Notes: a model not told the origin generated them from the letters alone. A stretch of 64,000 nt of DNA from Epiperipatus broadwayi (GCA_028023455.1 JAQFVV010006353.1:1552001-1616000), one strand, 5' to 3'. Numbered from the stretch's first letter, positions 46,771-59,910 are shown. Program-made: numbers and translations.

Positions 46771-48634
46771 AGAAGAATTTATTATATCAGTTTTGTTATG
46801 ATCATACAGACCAGTCCATGGAACACATGTATATGAGTATATTTTACACAGTTGTCCTTTAGTCTGTGTATTTGACGTTTCACGCTGCTATCTTTTAATT
46901 TGTGCAATCTTTCTAGTAGATTTAAGATCTTGCCTAAAGTCTCCATTGGATTAGATCCTCAGTTATGTCATCATAACGAAAGTTCAGTAGTCAGTATTTC
47001 ATCTCTTTAAAATGCTTTTAAAATCATCTTTATGATGTTAGATTTTGCTTCTCTCAGAAAATTCCTGTTCACTTTACCCTAAAATATTTTTGGAAAGTAC
47101 TGTGTTACCATCATCAGTTTCATTTGCCTCATTCAAGAACAATGTACTCTTGTGATTCCATTAAATAAGCTGAACATCGTATAGGTCAGCCTTATGATCT
47201 TGCTGTAGGTAGTTATTACTACACTAGGCAGTATTCTGAAATAACAGCTTTTTGGTCTATTTGTTTTACATTGATAGGGATCCACATGTTATTTCATTAC
47301 AAAAATTGGGAAAATAACCTAATTTCCTTGAATTAATTATTAGCCATTAAACCCCAGTTTGTTGAATCTTAACATTCAAGTCTGACTTTTTAGAATTCTT
47401 GCTAAAGGTTTTTTTTTTATAATGGCTGATAAAGCACTTGAGGTTTTTTAAATATCAATTATTGAACCAAAAATTTTTTTGAGGATTATATTCAAAGCAT
47501 TATGAACATCGCCGTTCATTTGACAGGAATGGTATAAACATCAGCTTGCTGGAAATTTAGAAATAAAGAAAGTGAACTTTTTGTGCTTTTAATCAGTTAA
47601 AATTTAAAAAGTCTATTATCAAACCAGTAAAGGATCTCTGACGCATTCACCGTTCATAATAATGGTATATTATAGTTTATACTGTAGTTACGGATCATAA
47701 TGTAAATGACATCAATAGTTCACTTAATAAGATAAAGATTGAAGCATGTTATTTGCATTTTGACTTGAAAATGTAATAATGGTCTTTTTTTTCATTTTGA
47801 ACGAGAATCGTTCATATAATCCGTAAAATGGCATTCTTTTGAGCTGTGAATCACGCTAGTTTCTTTATAATGATTTAGTTCTCATAAGTGTTTGTCAATT
47901 TAGAAGTATTGTGAAAAACCTCTACAACAACAGATGATTTGGATTTATTCGTCAGAGCTATTATTTCCAATAATTTTTAGGGCATTGCGTATTGTTTCTT
48001 TCGATACGTGCATCGAAGTCTCCAAAAAGTAAAATTTAGTCCTTTTATTGCTATTACATCATACAACATTTTAATCTTAGCGATGCTTTTGGTTGCACAG
48101 TTAATACAAGTAAAAGGAATAGGAAATATTGCAAGTTATTATCGAATATCGGTGTCATCCATTATAAAAAGTACTTTCATGAATAAAAATTTCTCTTTTA
48201 AATTTTGAGCTTATCTGAAGCATAAACACTAATAAAATGAGCAGAGAAATACCGTTGCATGAATCTATTTTAAATGCCAGTAGCTTTTCATTGATTATAT
48301 CTAAGAATTCCAAGTATGGACCAAATCAGATTTTAACAGGGAATCCGCCATGCAGTTCACTGTTACTTGATGATGACTTATCCATTGGGAACATTTAAAA
48401 ATATTTTCTTAGCTATAAGTGTTGACATTGAAGAGTTCACCTTGCGGTTCTACATGTTCTCATGTAGAAAAAAAAACTGAAATACTTATTTCTCTTATAA
48501 CAGCCTATCTCTTCGTCTTTGGCACCATTATTGTTAATAATGATTTAACCATTTTCTGTCTGCTTAAACGAATAATACTCCATATGGAATGAATTATTTG
48601 CGATTTAAAACCACATGTTATAGATTCTCTAAAT

Positions 48635-49827
48635 CAGTGGTCTTCAACCACCGGGCCGCGGACCGACATCGGATCGCAGAAGTTTTCTGCTGGTCCGCAG
48701 CTAGACTGGCAAGAAAGTTTGTAATAACAAAATAATACGATTTTAAACTTTTAATTAATATGAACAATTATTTATTTATTTTTTCATAGCATTTTTTCCG
48801 ATTAAAAAAAAGAAACGGAACAAAAACAAAATCTAATCAATCATACATAAATTAATTTGTTTTTCTATTTATCACAGATGTTTATTGGGAGGTAGAAAAA
48901 GTTTTAAAGTTTTTTATTATACAAACTCCGGTTGTCTTTTGATAGCCAATCATGGCTGCTTGTCAGCTATGTTAAAACAATAAAATGTAACGTGACTTTT
49001 TTTGATCTCTTAAATTTTTTCTACTCTCTCTTTTAATATTTCATTTTTAGTGTTTTTTTTTTTGACTTTAACTTTTATTTTGAAAATCAATTTTTATTAC
49101 CTTTTTTTTAAAAATAAAACCCAAAAAATAAGTTCTGTCTCTAACATTTACAAAGTATTTATCAATATACCCCACCACCCCAAAATAAGGTAAGATCAAA
49201 ACTTTTGACTTTTTCAAGCTTCGTTTTTTTTTTTGTTTAAAAATATGTTTAAAAATACGCCCATTTTTTTTTGGCCTATAAGGCAATATTTTTTTTGGCT
49301 TTATTTGTATACCGCTAAAATACTAAAACTTTTATTTTTAAAACCAATTTCTGTTACCTTTTTTTAAAAATAAAAACAAACAAAAAAATAACTTTGGTGT
49401 CTATCTTTTGTCTTAGTTGATGAGAAAGTATTTTTTAACCCCTCCCCCCCAAAAAAAAAAATAAAATAAGATCAAAACTTTTGACTTTTTCAACATTTAG
49501 GTGAATAACATTTTATTCTTGCATGTTTTAACAATGAAATAATAAACGTAAAATGCAAGCACATTAATGAGAACGATTGTTATTGTATGTTTTCTGTAGC
49601 AGTATGACTACGCAACTCGAGAAAGAGTGTTCAACATGTGAAAGTAAGCAACACCATTACTATACACATTAACTAGTGTGCTGTTTTGGTCAGTTATAAC
49701 AATTACGTTTATCTAAGGCTAAGCAGGTTACATCTTTAAGAAAATTTATCTGTAAACTTCTGCCGGTCCACAAAATCTTATCCTTATTTTTACTGGGCCG
49801 CAGGGGTGAAAAGGTTGAAAACCACTG
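48635..49827. mobile_element. hAT element (1.2 kb) with intact 8-bp target duplication
   Basis: The ends CAGTGGTCTTCAACC and GGTTGAAAACCACTG form 15-bp inverted repeats with one mismatch. CTCTAAAT flanks it on both sides (48627-48634 and 49828-49835). The interior is T-rich and contains a tandem repeat (about 49070-49300 and 49320-49500), each copy with AAATAA-rich sequence and AAAACTTTTGACTTTTTCAA. No transposase is visible, so it is non-autonomous. The short lysine-rich frame at 49068-49286 is not a gene. Confidence 0.92.
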
Positions 49828-51389
49828 CTCTAAATGGACTGTCTTGAGAAGTCTTTCCTGTAAATTTAATTTGCAAATGGCTCACTATTGATGGTACTGC
49901 CTTGTGGAAAATCGCAACTGTGAGAACTACAATCTGTTAACCTGCTCCCTTACCCCCCCCCCCAACTGCAATTTTTTAAAAAGTGTTAAGACGTTTTACA
50001 TACAATATGTACTCTTACATGCTTGGCCAGGAAAAAAAAGAAAAGATTGGATCAACCATTGCTGCGCATATGATTAAACAATGAAAACATGATTGAACAA
50101 CCTCAAACTCCTTGTCATTTTTAATATAGAGAGACAGCCAGTGATATGAGAGATGTTCCATTTGGTCTTTGATTTGTATCGGTCTAAATGACTGCTGTCA
50201 GAAGGCAAAAAATGAAAAAAAAGGAGAGAAGATGAAAGAAAGAGTACAGAGGTAGTTCGAAAAGACTTCTTGTATTGGAAATAGTACTTGGTCTCTCTGA
50301 CGGATAAACGTCATAACTTACCAGGAAATAGGAGATCCTTTTTGTTGATTATTTATCATTGATTCTCATATCCGTAGGTCATTCTATTACTTCCCAACTG
50401 TGGATCAAGTCAGTTATTTGACTGAAGCCCATGGAAAAAAAATTTATGAAGACATTTACTTAGGAGATAAAGTGATCTTCAAGCACTGTTTTACTGAGGT
50501 TTAAAGTTTAAATGTCCAAATTGAGAGTTTGTCTCCATCAGCTGGGCAACATGCATTTTTTTGTTAGATTTTTTTTATATTAATACGGGGGTTTGCAATT
50601 CACTTATTTACTACTGTCTACAAAGGAATCCGAAGAACCAGAAGACAGATATAGTTTTGAACTCTGTTAAGCCTTTCAATGCAATTCTTATAGACATAAA
50701 TTAGAATGTCAATAATTACGTGATTTATGGTTTTTTCCCATAACGACATAATTGGAAACATATATACATAAATAGAAATCGAGGATGGATAGTCCCGAAA
50801 CCAAGATATTATTGTTATGCCTGGACAAATACTATTTACTCCTGTTATTTGAAAATAATTTTATTCCATCTTCCCCAAAAAAAAAAAAGTGGTGTGGCTT
50901 TGAAATAATTTTGGAGATTTTTCTTTGATTTTTGGTATTTCTGTCGCTCTCTTTTCTGATATTTTACAGGAACCTGTGATAGACTAAATGCTGCAATAAA
51001 AAGGTTGTATTTCATACAGTAATAATTTATCGGATTATCTAATAATTTGGTCGAGCACTTCGTTAACATTCCCCCCCCCTTCCGTCTCTTTTTTTTTTGC
51101 AAATTATCATCGGTTCTTGAGTTTTTTTTCTTATATTTAGGTACAAGATTGAGCATATTGGTTTGGTGAAATTAGAAATAACACATCTTATAAAAAGGTC
51201 TTTTAAAGTTTTTATAAATTCACCAGGGATTTTCTTAATTAGAGAAAAAATTTTTTTTCTTTTTGTGACTCCAAAAAAAATATTATCCATAGGAAAGCAG
51301 GAATACATTTAAACTGAGCTATTTTTTTTGACTTTACAAAAAAAAAATCTTTTTCTCAACAGAAGAGATCTTTTGAATTATCTTTTAAA

Positions 51390-51483
51390 TTTTTTTTTCT
51401 CCATATGTCAAAGCATTGGCCGGGAAGTGAACCCGGGACAACTGCTTGTAAGGCAGCTGTGTTGACCACTCGGCCACCAACGC
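51390..51483 (-). mobile_element. tRNA-derived SINE
   Basis: The minus strand body 51413-51483 has GCGTTGG/CCAATGC acceptor halves, A box TGGCCGAGTGG and B box GGTTCACTTCC. It is followed by TTTGACATATGG and an A tail. It lacks some of the variable region of the other two copies. Confidence 0.85.
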
Positions 51484-51859
51484 TTGACATCTTTTGGCTG
51501 CTAAACAAGAAAATATCACTCACAGCAATTGTTTTATAATATAATATTCAACTTCTTTATATATAATTGTTCATTTCTTAATTTTTATTACATTACTTTA
51601 TAAGAACTTTTGCTTAGGATTGGTCACTTTTTTTAATTTAAAATTATGTTCAGTCAGCCATCTTGGCTTCTTCATGCAAAGAGCTTTTGTAGTTTGAGCA
51701 TTATTAATATGCATAAGCAAATATTCTTCAGTAGGAAAATTAAAATAAAAAAAAGAAGCTAATATAGATTAAATCTTTAATAGATACAAATAATGGATAA
51801 AAGATAGAATGATAAAGGAGCCTAATATCCTCAACATTGGTTTAAGTCTTCGTAACAAT

Positions 51860-52330
51860 GACATGATGAATAAGGCTATTTTTTTTTTCTATCATCACAT
51901 GCCACCTATGTAAGTTTTAGTATCTAGTAGATGCCCAGATGCTATCCCTTAGAATTAGTTTCAAGCATATGGCTTTCACCAATGAGGAATTTTGAATCTT
52001 GGATCAGTATATGGATCTTTAGGATCTAAGGCAGTTTCTTTCTAGCAGCCATCATTTATATCTCCACTTTCTTATCAAACAATCAGTCAAAACTGGAAAA
52101 TGTATGAATATTTTCACTGTAAAGCTATATATTACAATGTCTTTTAAGATTTTTTTTCCCAACATAGAATATCTATCCTGTGGCATGTAGTAGTATAAAA
52201 TCTATAAAATATCCCTAGTCTGTGGTTATTGGATAGGACAACCCTGGGTAGGAATTTATTAAGCACTGTCATCTGGCAGCTATTAATTACTAAAATTTGC
52301 AGTAGATGGCGTTATAGAAAAATGATGAAC
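51860..52330. repeat. Decayed family-A palindromic element
   Basis: On the minus strand near 51965-52005 the sequence reads TGGTGAAAGCCATATGCTTG followed by AAACTAATTC. Helix II is AAGC/GCTT, fully paired, but the cleavage triplet and core are mutated. The right part matches 46640-46770. Confidence 0.5.
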
Positions 52331-53116
52331 TGCTAGAACAGCTCAGTGGGTAACTGGACTCATAAGGTAAATTATAATAAAATAACAATGTGGAACTGGT
52401 ATGGAAGAATCGAGATATTGTAAAATATTGGATTGATCAGTCTAGAACTAATGGGAACCAAGAAGAAAATGTTCTGAAAAGATGTATGATTACAAAATGA
52501 CTGCGATAAAGAATTTTGATCCCAGATAGGAAATAGCTTTTCGCATATATGCTAAATTGAAAAACTATTGGCACCTTTAATTTTGCAAGAACTCAAAGGG
52601 CATTGATTTTTTCATTCATTCTATAGATACATTTGTCTGTATTCTTTCATTTTGAGGCCTTACGCTAAATATATTCATTGAAGTAGTAGAGAAGATAAGA
52701 CTACTATATAAAATCATAATAATCGCAGAGTCTAACATTTCATTTGTAAATATTTTTGCATTTTCTTTTGGAATCGACACGGGATCTTTACTTTAACAAA
52801 TTTAGCATATCGATGATCTTTGATTTAACGAGGTTATGTGTCAATGCTTCTTTTTTTTATTTACTTCATAGGACTGTTTCATTTATCAATCACAGTTGTT
52901 CTCTACGTCTTTGTTTTAACAAGTCAATATATAGTTTTTGAATGAACAGTTTTTTTTGAGTTTATTTATTCACAAGTCATAAGTTTATTTAAGGCTGATA
53001 TATATATATTAATGTAGTTCTTTTTATATTTATTTAGTTAATGAACTACAAAGATGATAATTAATTTTTTAATATCAAAATTATTCTCATGATTATCCAA
53101 TTTTTTTTTTTATCAG

Positions 53117-53284
53117 GTCATACCCGCACTATCCATACAGGAGTTTGTTGGGCAGATTGCTTCTTCCAAAGATAAAAACTACTTTATTATTATTATTATT
53201 GCCGGAGTTGGAATCTTCTTTATTTTTGGTATGTTCTGTGGCAGGGCCACAAAACGAATTCATGCAGAAATGAAGAACAAATAA
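53117..53284 (+). CDS. GLG1: GLG1 terminal coding exon: juxtamembrane stalk, membrane span, cytoplasmic tail and stop
   Basis: This exon has 55 codons plus TAA, entered after TTATCAG in phase 0. It encodes a short lumenal stalk (VIPALSIQEFVGQIASSKDK), then one hydrophobic span of about 19 residues from NYFIIIIIAGVGIFFIFGMF, and the tail CGRATKRIHAEMKNK. The tail closely follows the vertebrate tail pattern CGR.TKR...E.K, which in GLG1 is linked to Golgi retention. This fixes both the identity of the gene and its 3' end, and shows that the window holds the whole C-terminal part. Confidence 0.95.
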   Translation, partial: VIPALSIQEFVGQIASSKDKNYFIIIIIAGVGIFFIFGMFCGRATKRIHAEMKNK

Positions 53285-54100
53285 CGGAAAGATGTCCGTA
53301 GTGTAATATTTTTAATTTTATTACCCCCTCCCTTCCCACTGTTGAAGATAATATATTTTAAATTGTTTCTATAATCCACCAACTTTATATATTTTAACGT
53401 TATCATCCAATATATTTAAATTTAAACACATCTTGCGTTGGGTTTTATTTTTTCAGTCTTAATAAAAACACAAAACACAACCCAGGTTCCGCAGAGTTGA
53501 AGAATTTACCAATTTTGGAAGTGCACAAATTTCTTTTCTCACCGTATTTTCTAGAATCTTCAGTTTATCTGGAGTGTGACGTAATTGAAATAATAATAAA
53601 AAAAGTTTTCTATATATATACATTTTTTTTTTATTTGACTACCAATCATTGAAAATTTTTAATTTTATGGTTTAACCAAGACATGTTGCAATTATTTTTT
53701 GAGTATATGTTTATAAACTTTATAAAGATTGTACAATGAAGAAAATATAATTTTATAAAATAAATTAACTTTTTTATTAATTTTATTATTATTATTTTTT
53801 TCCAAGGGCATTCGCATTTCTATTGTGTAGAAATGATATCAAAACATGGTTTATTTTATATTAATGTTTACTTGTGGAGTATACTTAAAAGATATATTTT
53901 TTGGTTTAAAATATTTTTACATGATATTCCAATAATTAAAAAAATAAATAAATAAAAATGTATTTTTTTTTTTTCTTATCAATCTTCCCACATTTCGCTG
54001 ACCATGTTATTATGTTGCCCACAATTCCAGGCCTGTATATTTTATTTGTGAAATTTGTAAACATTTATAAATAAATAAACATGTTGATTACAAAACTTAA
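53285..54100 (+). other. GLG1: GLG1 3' untranslated region with several candidate poly(A) signals
   Basis: This AT-rich sequence follows the GLG1 stop and shows no coding pattern. AATAAA hexamers occur at 53461-53466 and 53759-53764, in a run of three overlapping copies near 53943-53956, and again near 54070-54078 where the sequence becomes T/G-rich. The last cluster lies just before a family-A palindromic element that starts near 54125, so the transcript probably ends at or before about 54100. The exact end cannot be set without transcript data. Confidence 0.6.
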
Positions 54101-54124
54101 GATTTTCTCGTATTTATTTTATAA

Positions 54125-54510
54125 ATATCACATGATCAGCATTTCTTATGCTTGCTTACAACTGCTATTAAAACAGCCAAACCTCTCCATACAGTAGTGT
54201 CACTCAGTGCAAGCCAGAGTAATCAATGAATGCCAGAAGGCTTGTGCATAAAATCCCCATCTAGTGTCTACTCATCCAATATCCCCAGACTAGTTTCTGA
54301 GGAGCCTAAGATCTAGGTGCAGTGCTCTCAGATCCAAGATTTTTCACTGATGAAGGCCACCAGACAGAAACTAGTCTAGGGATATTGGATAAGTAGGCAC
54401 TAGATGGAGATTTTATGCACAAGCCTTCTGGCATCCATTGATTATATTACTCTGGCTTGCACTGAGTGGCAATACTGTATGGAGGGGTTGGCTGTTTTAT
54501 TTTATAAATA
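54125..54510. mobile_element. Family-A palindromic element just downstream of GLG1
   Basis: It starts ATCACATGATCAGCATTTCT. Arms of about 140 bases pair (GTGCAAGCCAGAGTAATCAA, GCCAGAAGGCTTGTGCATAA). The right-arm core CTGATGA at 54347-54353 is followed by GAAACTAGTC, but helix II (AGGC...GACA) and inner helix I are weakened. The left arm has lost the core. Outer helix I ATCCAA/TTGGAT remains. Confidence 0.75.
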
Positions 54511-54514
54511 CTTA

Positions 54515-56045
54515 AAATCATCATCATCAACTGCAGCAGCTTCTTTCAAAAAAAAAATTCATCGTTCCACCTACGATATTAAAAAAAATGAATAAGGCAA
54601 AACAAAAAAAGAGATAAATATACTAGAGATAACTTTTGCGATGACTATACGAATCAATCTCAAAACACAAAACATCTATATTTTGTTTATTTGATATTTT
54701 ACAATGCCGTCTATTAACATCTGCGCTTTGTTTTCTGGAATATTTCAACACCATTTCCGATTACAGGTGTCCATACCACTGAAAACAATACTGCACTTAT
54801 TTAGAATATCTTTAAAGTAGGATTTATAAAATAAGAGTTTTCCACCTGCAAAAACCATGCTCATATGTACCGTCAAAGACTTTTAGGGAAGCCTTATATA
54901 TCTTACCAATATTTATGAATTTCAACGTTATTGAGATTAAAATATTATATAGTAATGAAAGATTTTTATAGTTATAAGTTGAAATAAATTTTTTGGACAT
55001 GTCATATATTAGTCCTTCATATTGAGAAATTCTTATGAGTAGCAATCAAAGAACCCCTCATAAAGTTTTTAAAAAAATCCCCATTCGTAGATACAGAAAT
55101 TCTCACGTTGTTGAGACACAACAGTTTCTTCATTGGATATTGTCTTTTTGACTAGGATGAATGAGATTTCATCGAAACAGCAGTTTACTTCTGCAAAGAA
55201 CATTTCTAAATATATGGATTAGGGACTTTTTAAAATAACTTTAAATAGGATTTTTTGACTATTAATTATAAGAATTTTTCAATGCAGAGGACTGATATAT
55301 TATACATCTCACAAATAGAATATTGAAAAACAAGAATGATGAATCCTGTCACAATACAGCAACGTTTTAATTACATAGCAAATTAATATTTTGTGGTTCA
55401 AAAAATTCAAATTACTCAATATAAATTCCTAAAAACCGAAAAAAAAATTGTGAAAATTATTGACAATTTTGAAAGTGTTCCACTGACAAGACTTTTGAAA
55501 ATTCCATGATTAGCGAAGGAAAGGAGCAAATGGACACCTGATCAAATTAGAGCCAAGCATTCTCTTCAAGCATAAATAATGGTTGAAGTTTTTTTATTTT
55601 AATTATGTCACAAGATAATTTAATTTCCTTAGAAAAGTGTATAATTCTGTAAAAAGTTGATGAAATGAGTTGGATGTATTCCATTATCACAACAATTTTT
55701 TGTGCTTGGTTAGTATGAATAACCAAACATTTTTTGAAATATTACAGAGTAATAATTATTAAGTTAGTATATAATAGAATCTTTCAAATAATATTCTCTC
55801 TTTCGATGTTGCTGGCCCAAACAGTGGCAATATTAGTATGGGAACTGAAAATTATTTGTTTAGCATAGTTATTTTTTTTTATACGTCTTAATTATTAACA
55901 AAATATTACAAAAGAACTTATGAATATTGCAACCAAGAAGTAGATTTATTAGTGGGTTATTAAAACCTTCAACTCTTGTCATTAACCATAGTTTCGATAG
56001 TTATTGATTATGCGACTTGTGGTATGTGTTTGTCTGCATTTACAT
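54515..56045. other. Intergenic stretch without recognised content
   Basis: AT-rich sequence with no recognised gene, repeat family or splice-compatible frame. The short reading frame at 54824-55045 on the minus strand has no family resemblance. Confidence 0.5.
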
Positions 56046-56048
56046 AGG

Positions 56049-56690
56049 TCAGTATTGTTACATTTCATTTATAATATAGATAAACCCAGGGGGTGTCTTG
56101 AATGTTTTGACAAGACTCCATTTGCTTTTAGAAGAACAAATTCAGCTTATTTGGAAAAGTATATTTGACTGGTTCTCGTAAGAATTGTATTTTAAAAGGG
56201 GATCGTAATTTGAGATGAGTCCTAAGTGATGACATATCTTCAGTTATTGACAAATTTGATCTGCATAACAATCTTTTAAAGATTTTTTACTACTGGTAAT
56301 GCTAGGAAAAAAAGAGAACAATACTATTCCTAACATTGTGCCATATGCTGACTATTTGAAAGGCGTAGATCAGTATTGTTAAATTTCATTTATAATGTAG
56401 ATAAACCCAGGGGGTGTCTTGTATGTGTTGATAAGATTCCATTTGCTTTTAGAACAAATTCAGCTTATTTGGAAAAGTATATTTGATTGGTTCTCATAAT
56501 AATTGTATTTTAAAAGGGGATTGTAATTTGAGATGAGTCCTAAGTGATGACATATCTTCAGTTATTGACAAATTTGATTGCAAGATTTTTTACTACTTGT
56601 AGCACTAGAAAGAAAAGAACAATACTATTCCAAACATTGTGTCATATGCTAACATTTTATATTATTAATGACTATTTGAAAAGTTTAAAC
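56049..56690 (+). repeat. Tandem duplication, period 321 bp
   Basis: TCAGTATTGTTA begins the copies at 56049 and 56370. They share GATAAACCCAGGGGGTGTCT, TTTGAGATGAGTCCTAAGTG and ATGACATATCTTCAGTTATT at about 93% identity by eye. A stretch reads NLRDESLSDDISSVIDKF, possibly old element coding, but it is interrupted and I do not recognise it. Confidence 0.85.
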
Positions 56691-56699
56691 AAAGCTTGA

Positions 56700-57370
56700 A
56701 TTTATTTTAAAAATATTTAATGATTAAAACTGGATTATGATAATAACCATAAGGTAAATAAGAGGGAAATTTCTGAAGGAACAATAGACAATTTTTTATT
56801 TTTTTTGATAATTTCTAGTGGCAATATTTAATTAAAATTTCTGCAACTTTTGTTAATTCATCCTGGTGTTTTAATACGCACACATATGTAATATTAAAAT
56901 GATGTCATTATTAAATAATTAAAATTTATTGATTTTTTTGAGAAATTTATAATAATGCTTAGCTTCTTAAATTTTGAAGCAGATGTTTTTCAATAAAAAT
57001 TATTTCAATTTTTTTAAACCCTCAACAGCTACAAGCAGTATATGATACTACTAGAAATATTCATGTGAGTTAATTTTATAGTATATAAATTAAACTGGTG
57101 TCCATCTAATACCTTTCCAGGGCTATCTAATTTTCAAAAATCAAATTGGTTTGAATTTTGCTCATATGGTGTAAGTTTTATGCTATTTTTTGGGTGTTTA
57201 GGAATATCTTGTACTGCATAGTTTAAACATAAGTAATTTTATTTCTCTATTTTTTGTAATCTACGATTATTTTTATTTTTTTACAAATATATTTTTTGTA
57301 ATACTTGTAATAAATAAAATCAAATTTATTTAATTTTAATATTTTATTTCTACAAACACAGACGGTATTG
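56700..57370. other. Intergenic AT-rich stretch
   Basis: No gene or repeat family is recognised here. Confidence 0.5.
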
Positions 57371-57375
57371 AAATA

Positions 57376-58096
57376 AACTGAGGGAGTGCAAACCTCTCAA
57401 GAGTTTAGCCAATCAGATCGCAAATACTGGGACAGAGAATTTAACAAGAAAAGAGCGGTTCTACTCTCTTCTTTACTTGTCTGTCTATATATCCAAGCCA
57501 GTCCAGAGTACTTAGATCTGCCAGCGTGAATCTTAAATATCTTCACATTTAACTCACTGAGTTCTAATTATAAACATACAGTGTGAAATCTTTCGATTTA
57601 CTATGCAGTAGTTTTTAGATGTTATAACTTGCAGCAATATATGTAAATAATATTTTATTTCTACAAACACAGACGGTATTGAAATAAACAGAGAGTGCAA
57701 ACCTCTCAAGCGTTTAGCCAATCAGATCACAAATACTGGGACAGAGAATTTAACAAGAAAAGAGCAGTTCCACTCTCTTTACTCGTCTGTCTATATATCC
57801 AAGCCAGTCCAAAGTATTTAGATCTGCCAGCGTGAATCTTAAATATCTTCACACTTAACTCACTGAGTTCTAATTATAAACATACAGCGTGAAATCTTTC
57901 AATTTACTACGCAATAGTTTTTAGATGTTATAACTTGCAGCAATATATGTAAATAATATTTTATTTCTACAAATGCAGACGGTATTGAAATAAACTGAGA
58001 GAGTGCAAACCTCTCAAGCGTTTAGCCAATCAGATCACAAAACAGTATTTGCGATCTGATTGGCTAAATGCTTGAGAGGTTTGCACTCTCTCAGTT
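57376..58096. mobile_element. TA-flanked inverted-repeat element with internal tandem duplication
   Basis: TA dinucleotides flank it (57374-57375 and 58097-58098). The left end AACTGAGGGAGTGCAAACCT through CCAATCAGATCGCAAATACTG pairs over about 55 bases with the right end (58042-58096). Between the ends the unit is repeated: copies start near 57341, 57652 and 57958 (period 311 then 306), the third cut short where the right end begins. TA duplication with long terminal repeats suggests a Tc1/mariner-type MITE. Each unit also holds CCAAT and CTATATATCC boxes. Confidence 0.75.
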
Positions 58097-58099
58097 TAT

Positions 58100-59895
58100 G
58101 TAATTATAATAACATAATTTTTCTAAATGAAAGCAATCAATAATATAAATGAAACTTATTTTTTCTATTATTTGCAATCTATGGTTATATTTTCTTTTAC
58201 GATTTTATATAAGTATTATACTATTTTTTGTTTGTAATGCTTATAGAAAATAAAATGAAATTTATTTCATTATAATAGACCATAGTTTCACTAAAAAAAG
58301 CAACCATCACATTCCAGTTAGAAATGGTATAAATGAAAGTAATTTTATTTTCCCATTATTTATGACCTATGGCTATATTTTCTTTTATTCAAAAATATTT
58401 TTTGTAAGTAATACTTATAGTAAATAAGATCAAATTTATTTCATTATAATATAATTTTACTAAAAGAAAGTGGTCAACTTATCCCATCAGAAGCTATATA
58501 AATGAAAGTGATTTTATTTTGCAATCTATGGTTATATTATTTTTACCTTTTTTATACAAATATAATACTTAATAGAAATAATGCGTATATAAAAAAAAAA
58601 TCAAATTTGGAATTTTAATTGTACCAAAATATTACTTTTTTTGAAGCAGTGACACATGGTGATTTAGCCATTTCATTAAAAAATAGTGAGGGCATTGTGA
58701 ATTAATTTAATAATTGATAAAGGCAAAAGTCTTCATTTGGAGGTGACATGAGTGGTCTTAACTTTCATTCATTTTCCTGTGATTACTTGTAAAGCTAATT
58801 TGCTGATTTTTTGTTCATTTGATGGTTGAAAATGGAATTGACCCACCATGGTCACAATAGGTATCACATACTGCTATAAATTTTTAAAGGTCTTAATTTT
58901 ATATAATTTTTTTAAACAAGTGTCTTCATATCCTAGTTCCTAATATGTCTATTATGCAAAAATCAAATTAGTTTGAATTTAACTTGCTTAGTTTAAATTT
59001 TATGCTCATTTTCTGTTGACAGTTGCAAATTTAAATCGTCTTTTGCAAACAAATTGCTATTTTTTTTTTAATCCATTCTATTGTAACTAATGGCAACAAT
59101 AATAAGCAAATTTATGTCATTATAATATCTCAGCCTACCATTTTGTTTTTGAAAATCATCAGAGTTTCTATTCCACGTAAAGTTATATGCTGAACCACAC
59201 AATTTGTAACTTCTTTTTTTTTAAAGGACCAAATTTTATGCCTCCATAGTAAAGCTTTCCTTTTTATTAAAAACTTTTATTTTTCAAATTCCAAAATATT
59301 TTGGAACATTAATTTTCTTAACTTATGCTCTTTCTCTTGTATATTTAATTTGATTGACTTCATTGTACTTGTTTTCAAATCAAGTCTCTAAAAATCCTAT
59401 CAACGTCATTCATGAAGGCCCTCAAAAGTGTAACATGAAAGTGAATCACATATAATCACAATAGTAAGTTCATCATGATCAAAAATACTCCTTAATCTTT
59501 TTTTCTGATACCTGATTATTTGAAACAAATTTAAAACTGGACTCAGTATAGAAACAATTTAAATAGTATGAACAGATTTTGGCAAATGTTTTAACACAAA
59601 GAGCCATTGTGTTTACTTCGTCCCTACTTAATGAATGGCAAGTAAAGAACTGAAGAATATGTTTGTGAAAATGGCCGTGATATATTTGAACATTTATTTT
59701 AGTAATAGAATCTGTTGGCAAACTTTTTAACATGAGGAGCCATTTTGTTTACCCCCCCCCCTCCATTAATGTGCCACAAGAAATGAGATGGAAAATGTGT
59801 TCATGAAAAATACAAATTTCTGAATAGCTGTGAATACATTTGAACATTTATTTTAATAGTAGTACATAACAGAATCTATACATCTCCCAATGGAA
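58100..59895. other. Intergenic AT-rich stretch
   Basis: Repeated short phrases such as TATAGTAAATAAGATCAAAT, TTTATTTCATTATAATA and ATCTATGGTTATATT suggest an old degenerate tandem repeat between 58100 and 58620, period about 150-190 bp. Nothing else is recognised. A C run occurs at 59752-59761. Confidence 0.4.
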
Positions 59896-59910
59896 AGTAA
59901 AAAGTCGCTT

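Larger units (their letters stand above)
45244..53116 (+). other. GLG1: GLG1 intron (7.9 kb)
   Basis: Borders are GTGAGT and TATCAG. It holds a family-H copy, decayed family-A pieces, the 1.2-kb hAT element and a SINE. Nothing recognisable in 46780-48600, 49850-51380 or 52340-53110. Confidence 0.85.

Noticed and set aside
49068-51308. Lysine-rich minus-strand frames
   Set aside because: They arise from T-rich runs in the hAT element and in intron sequence.
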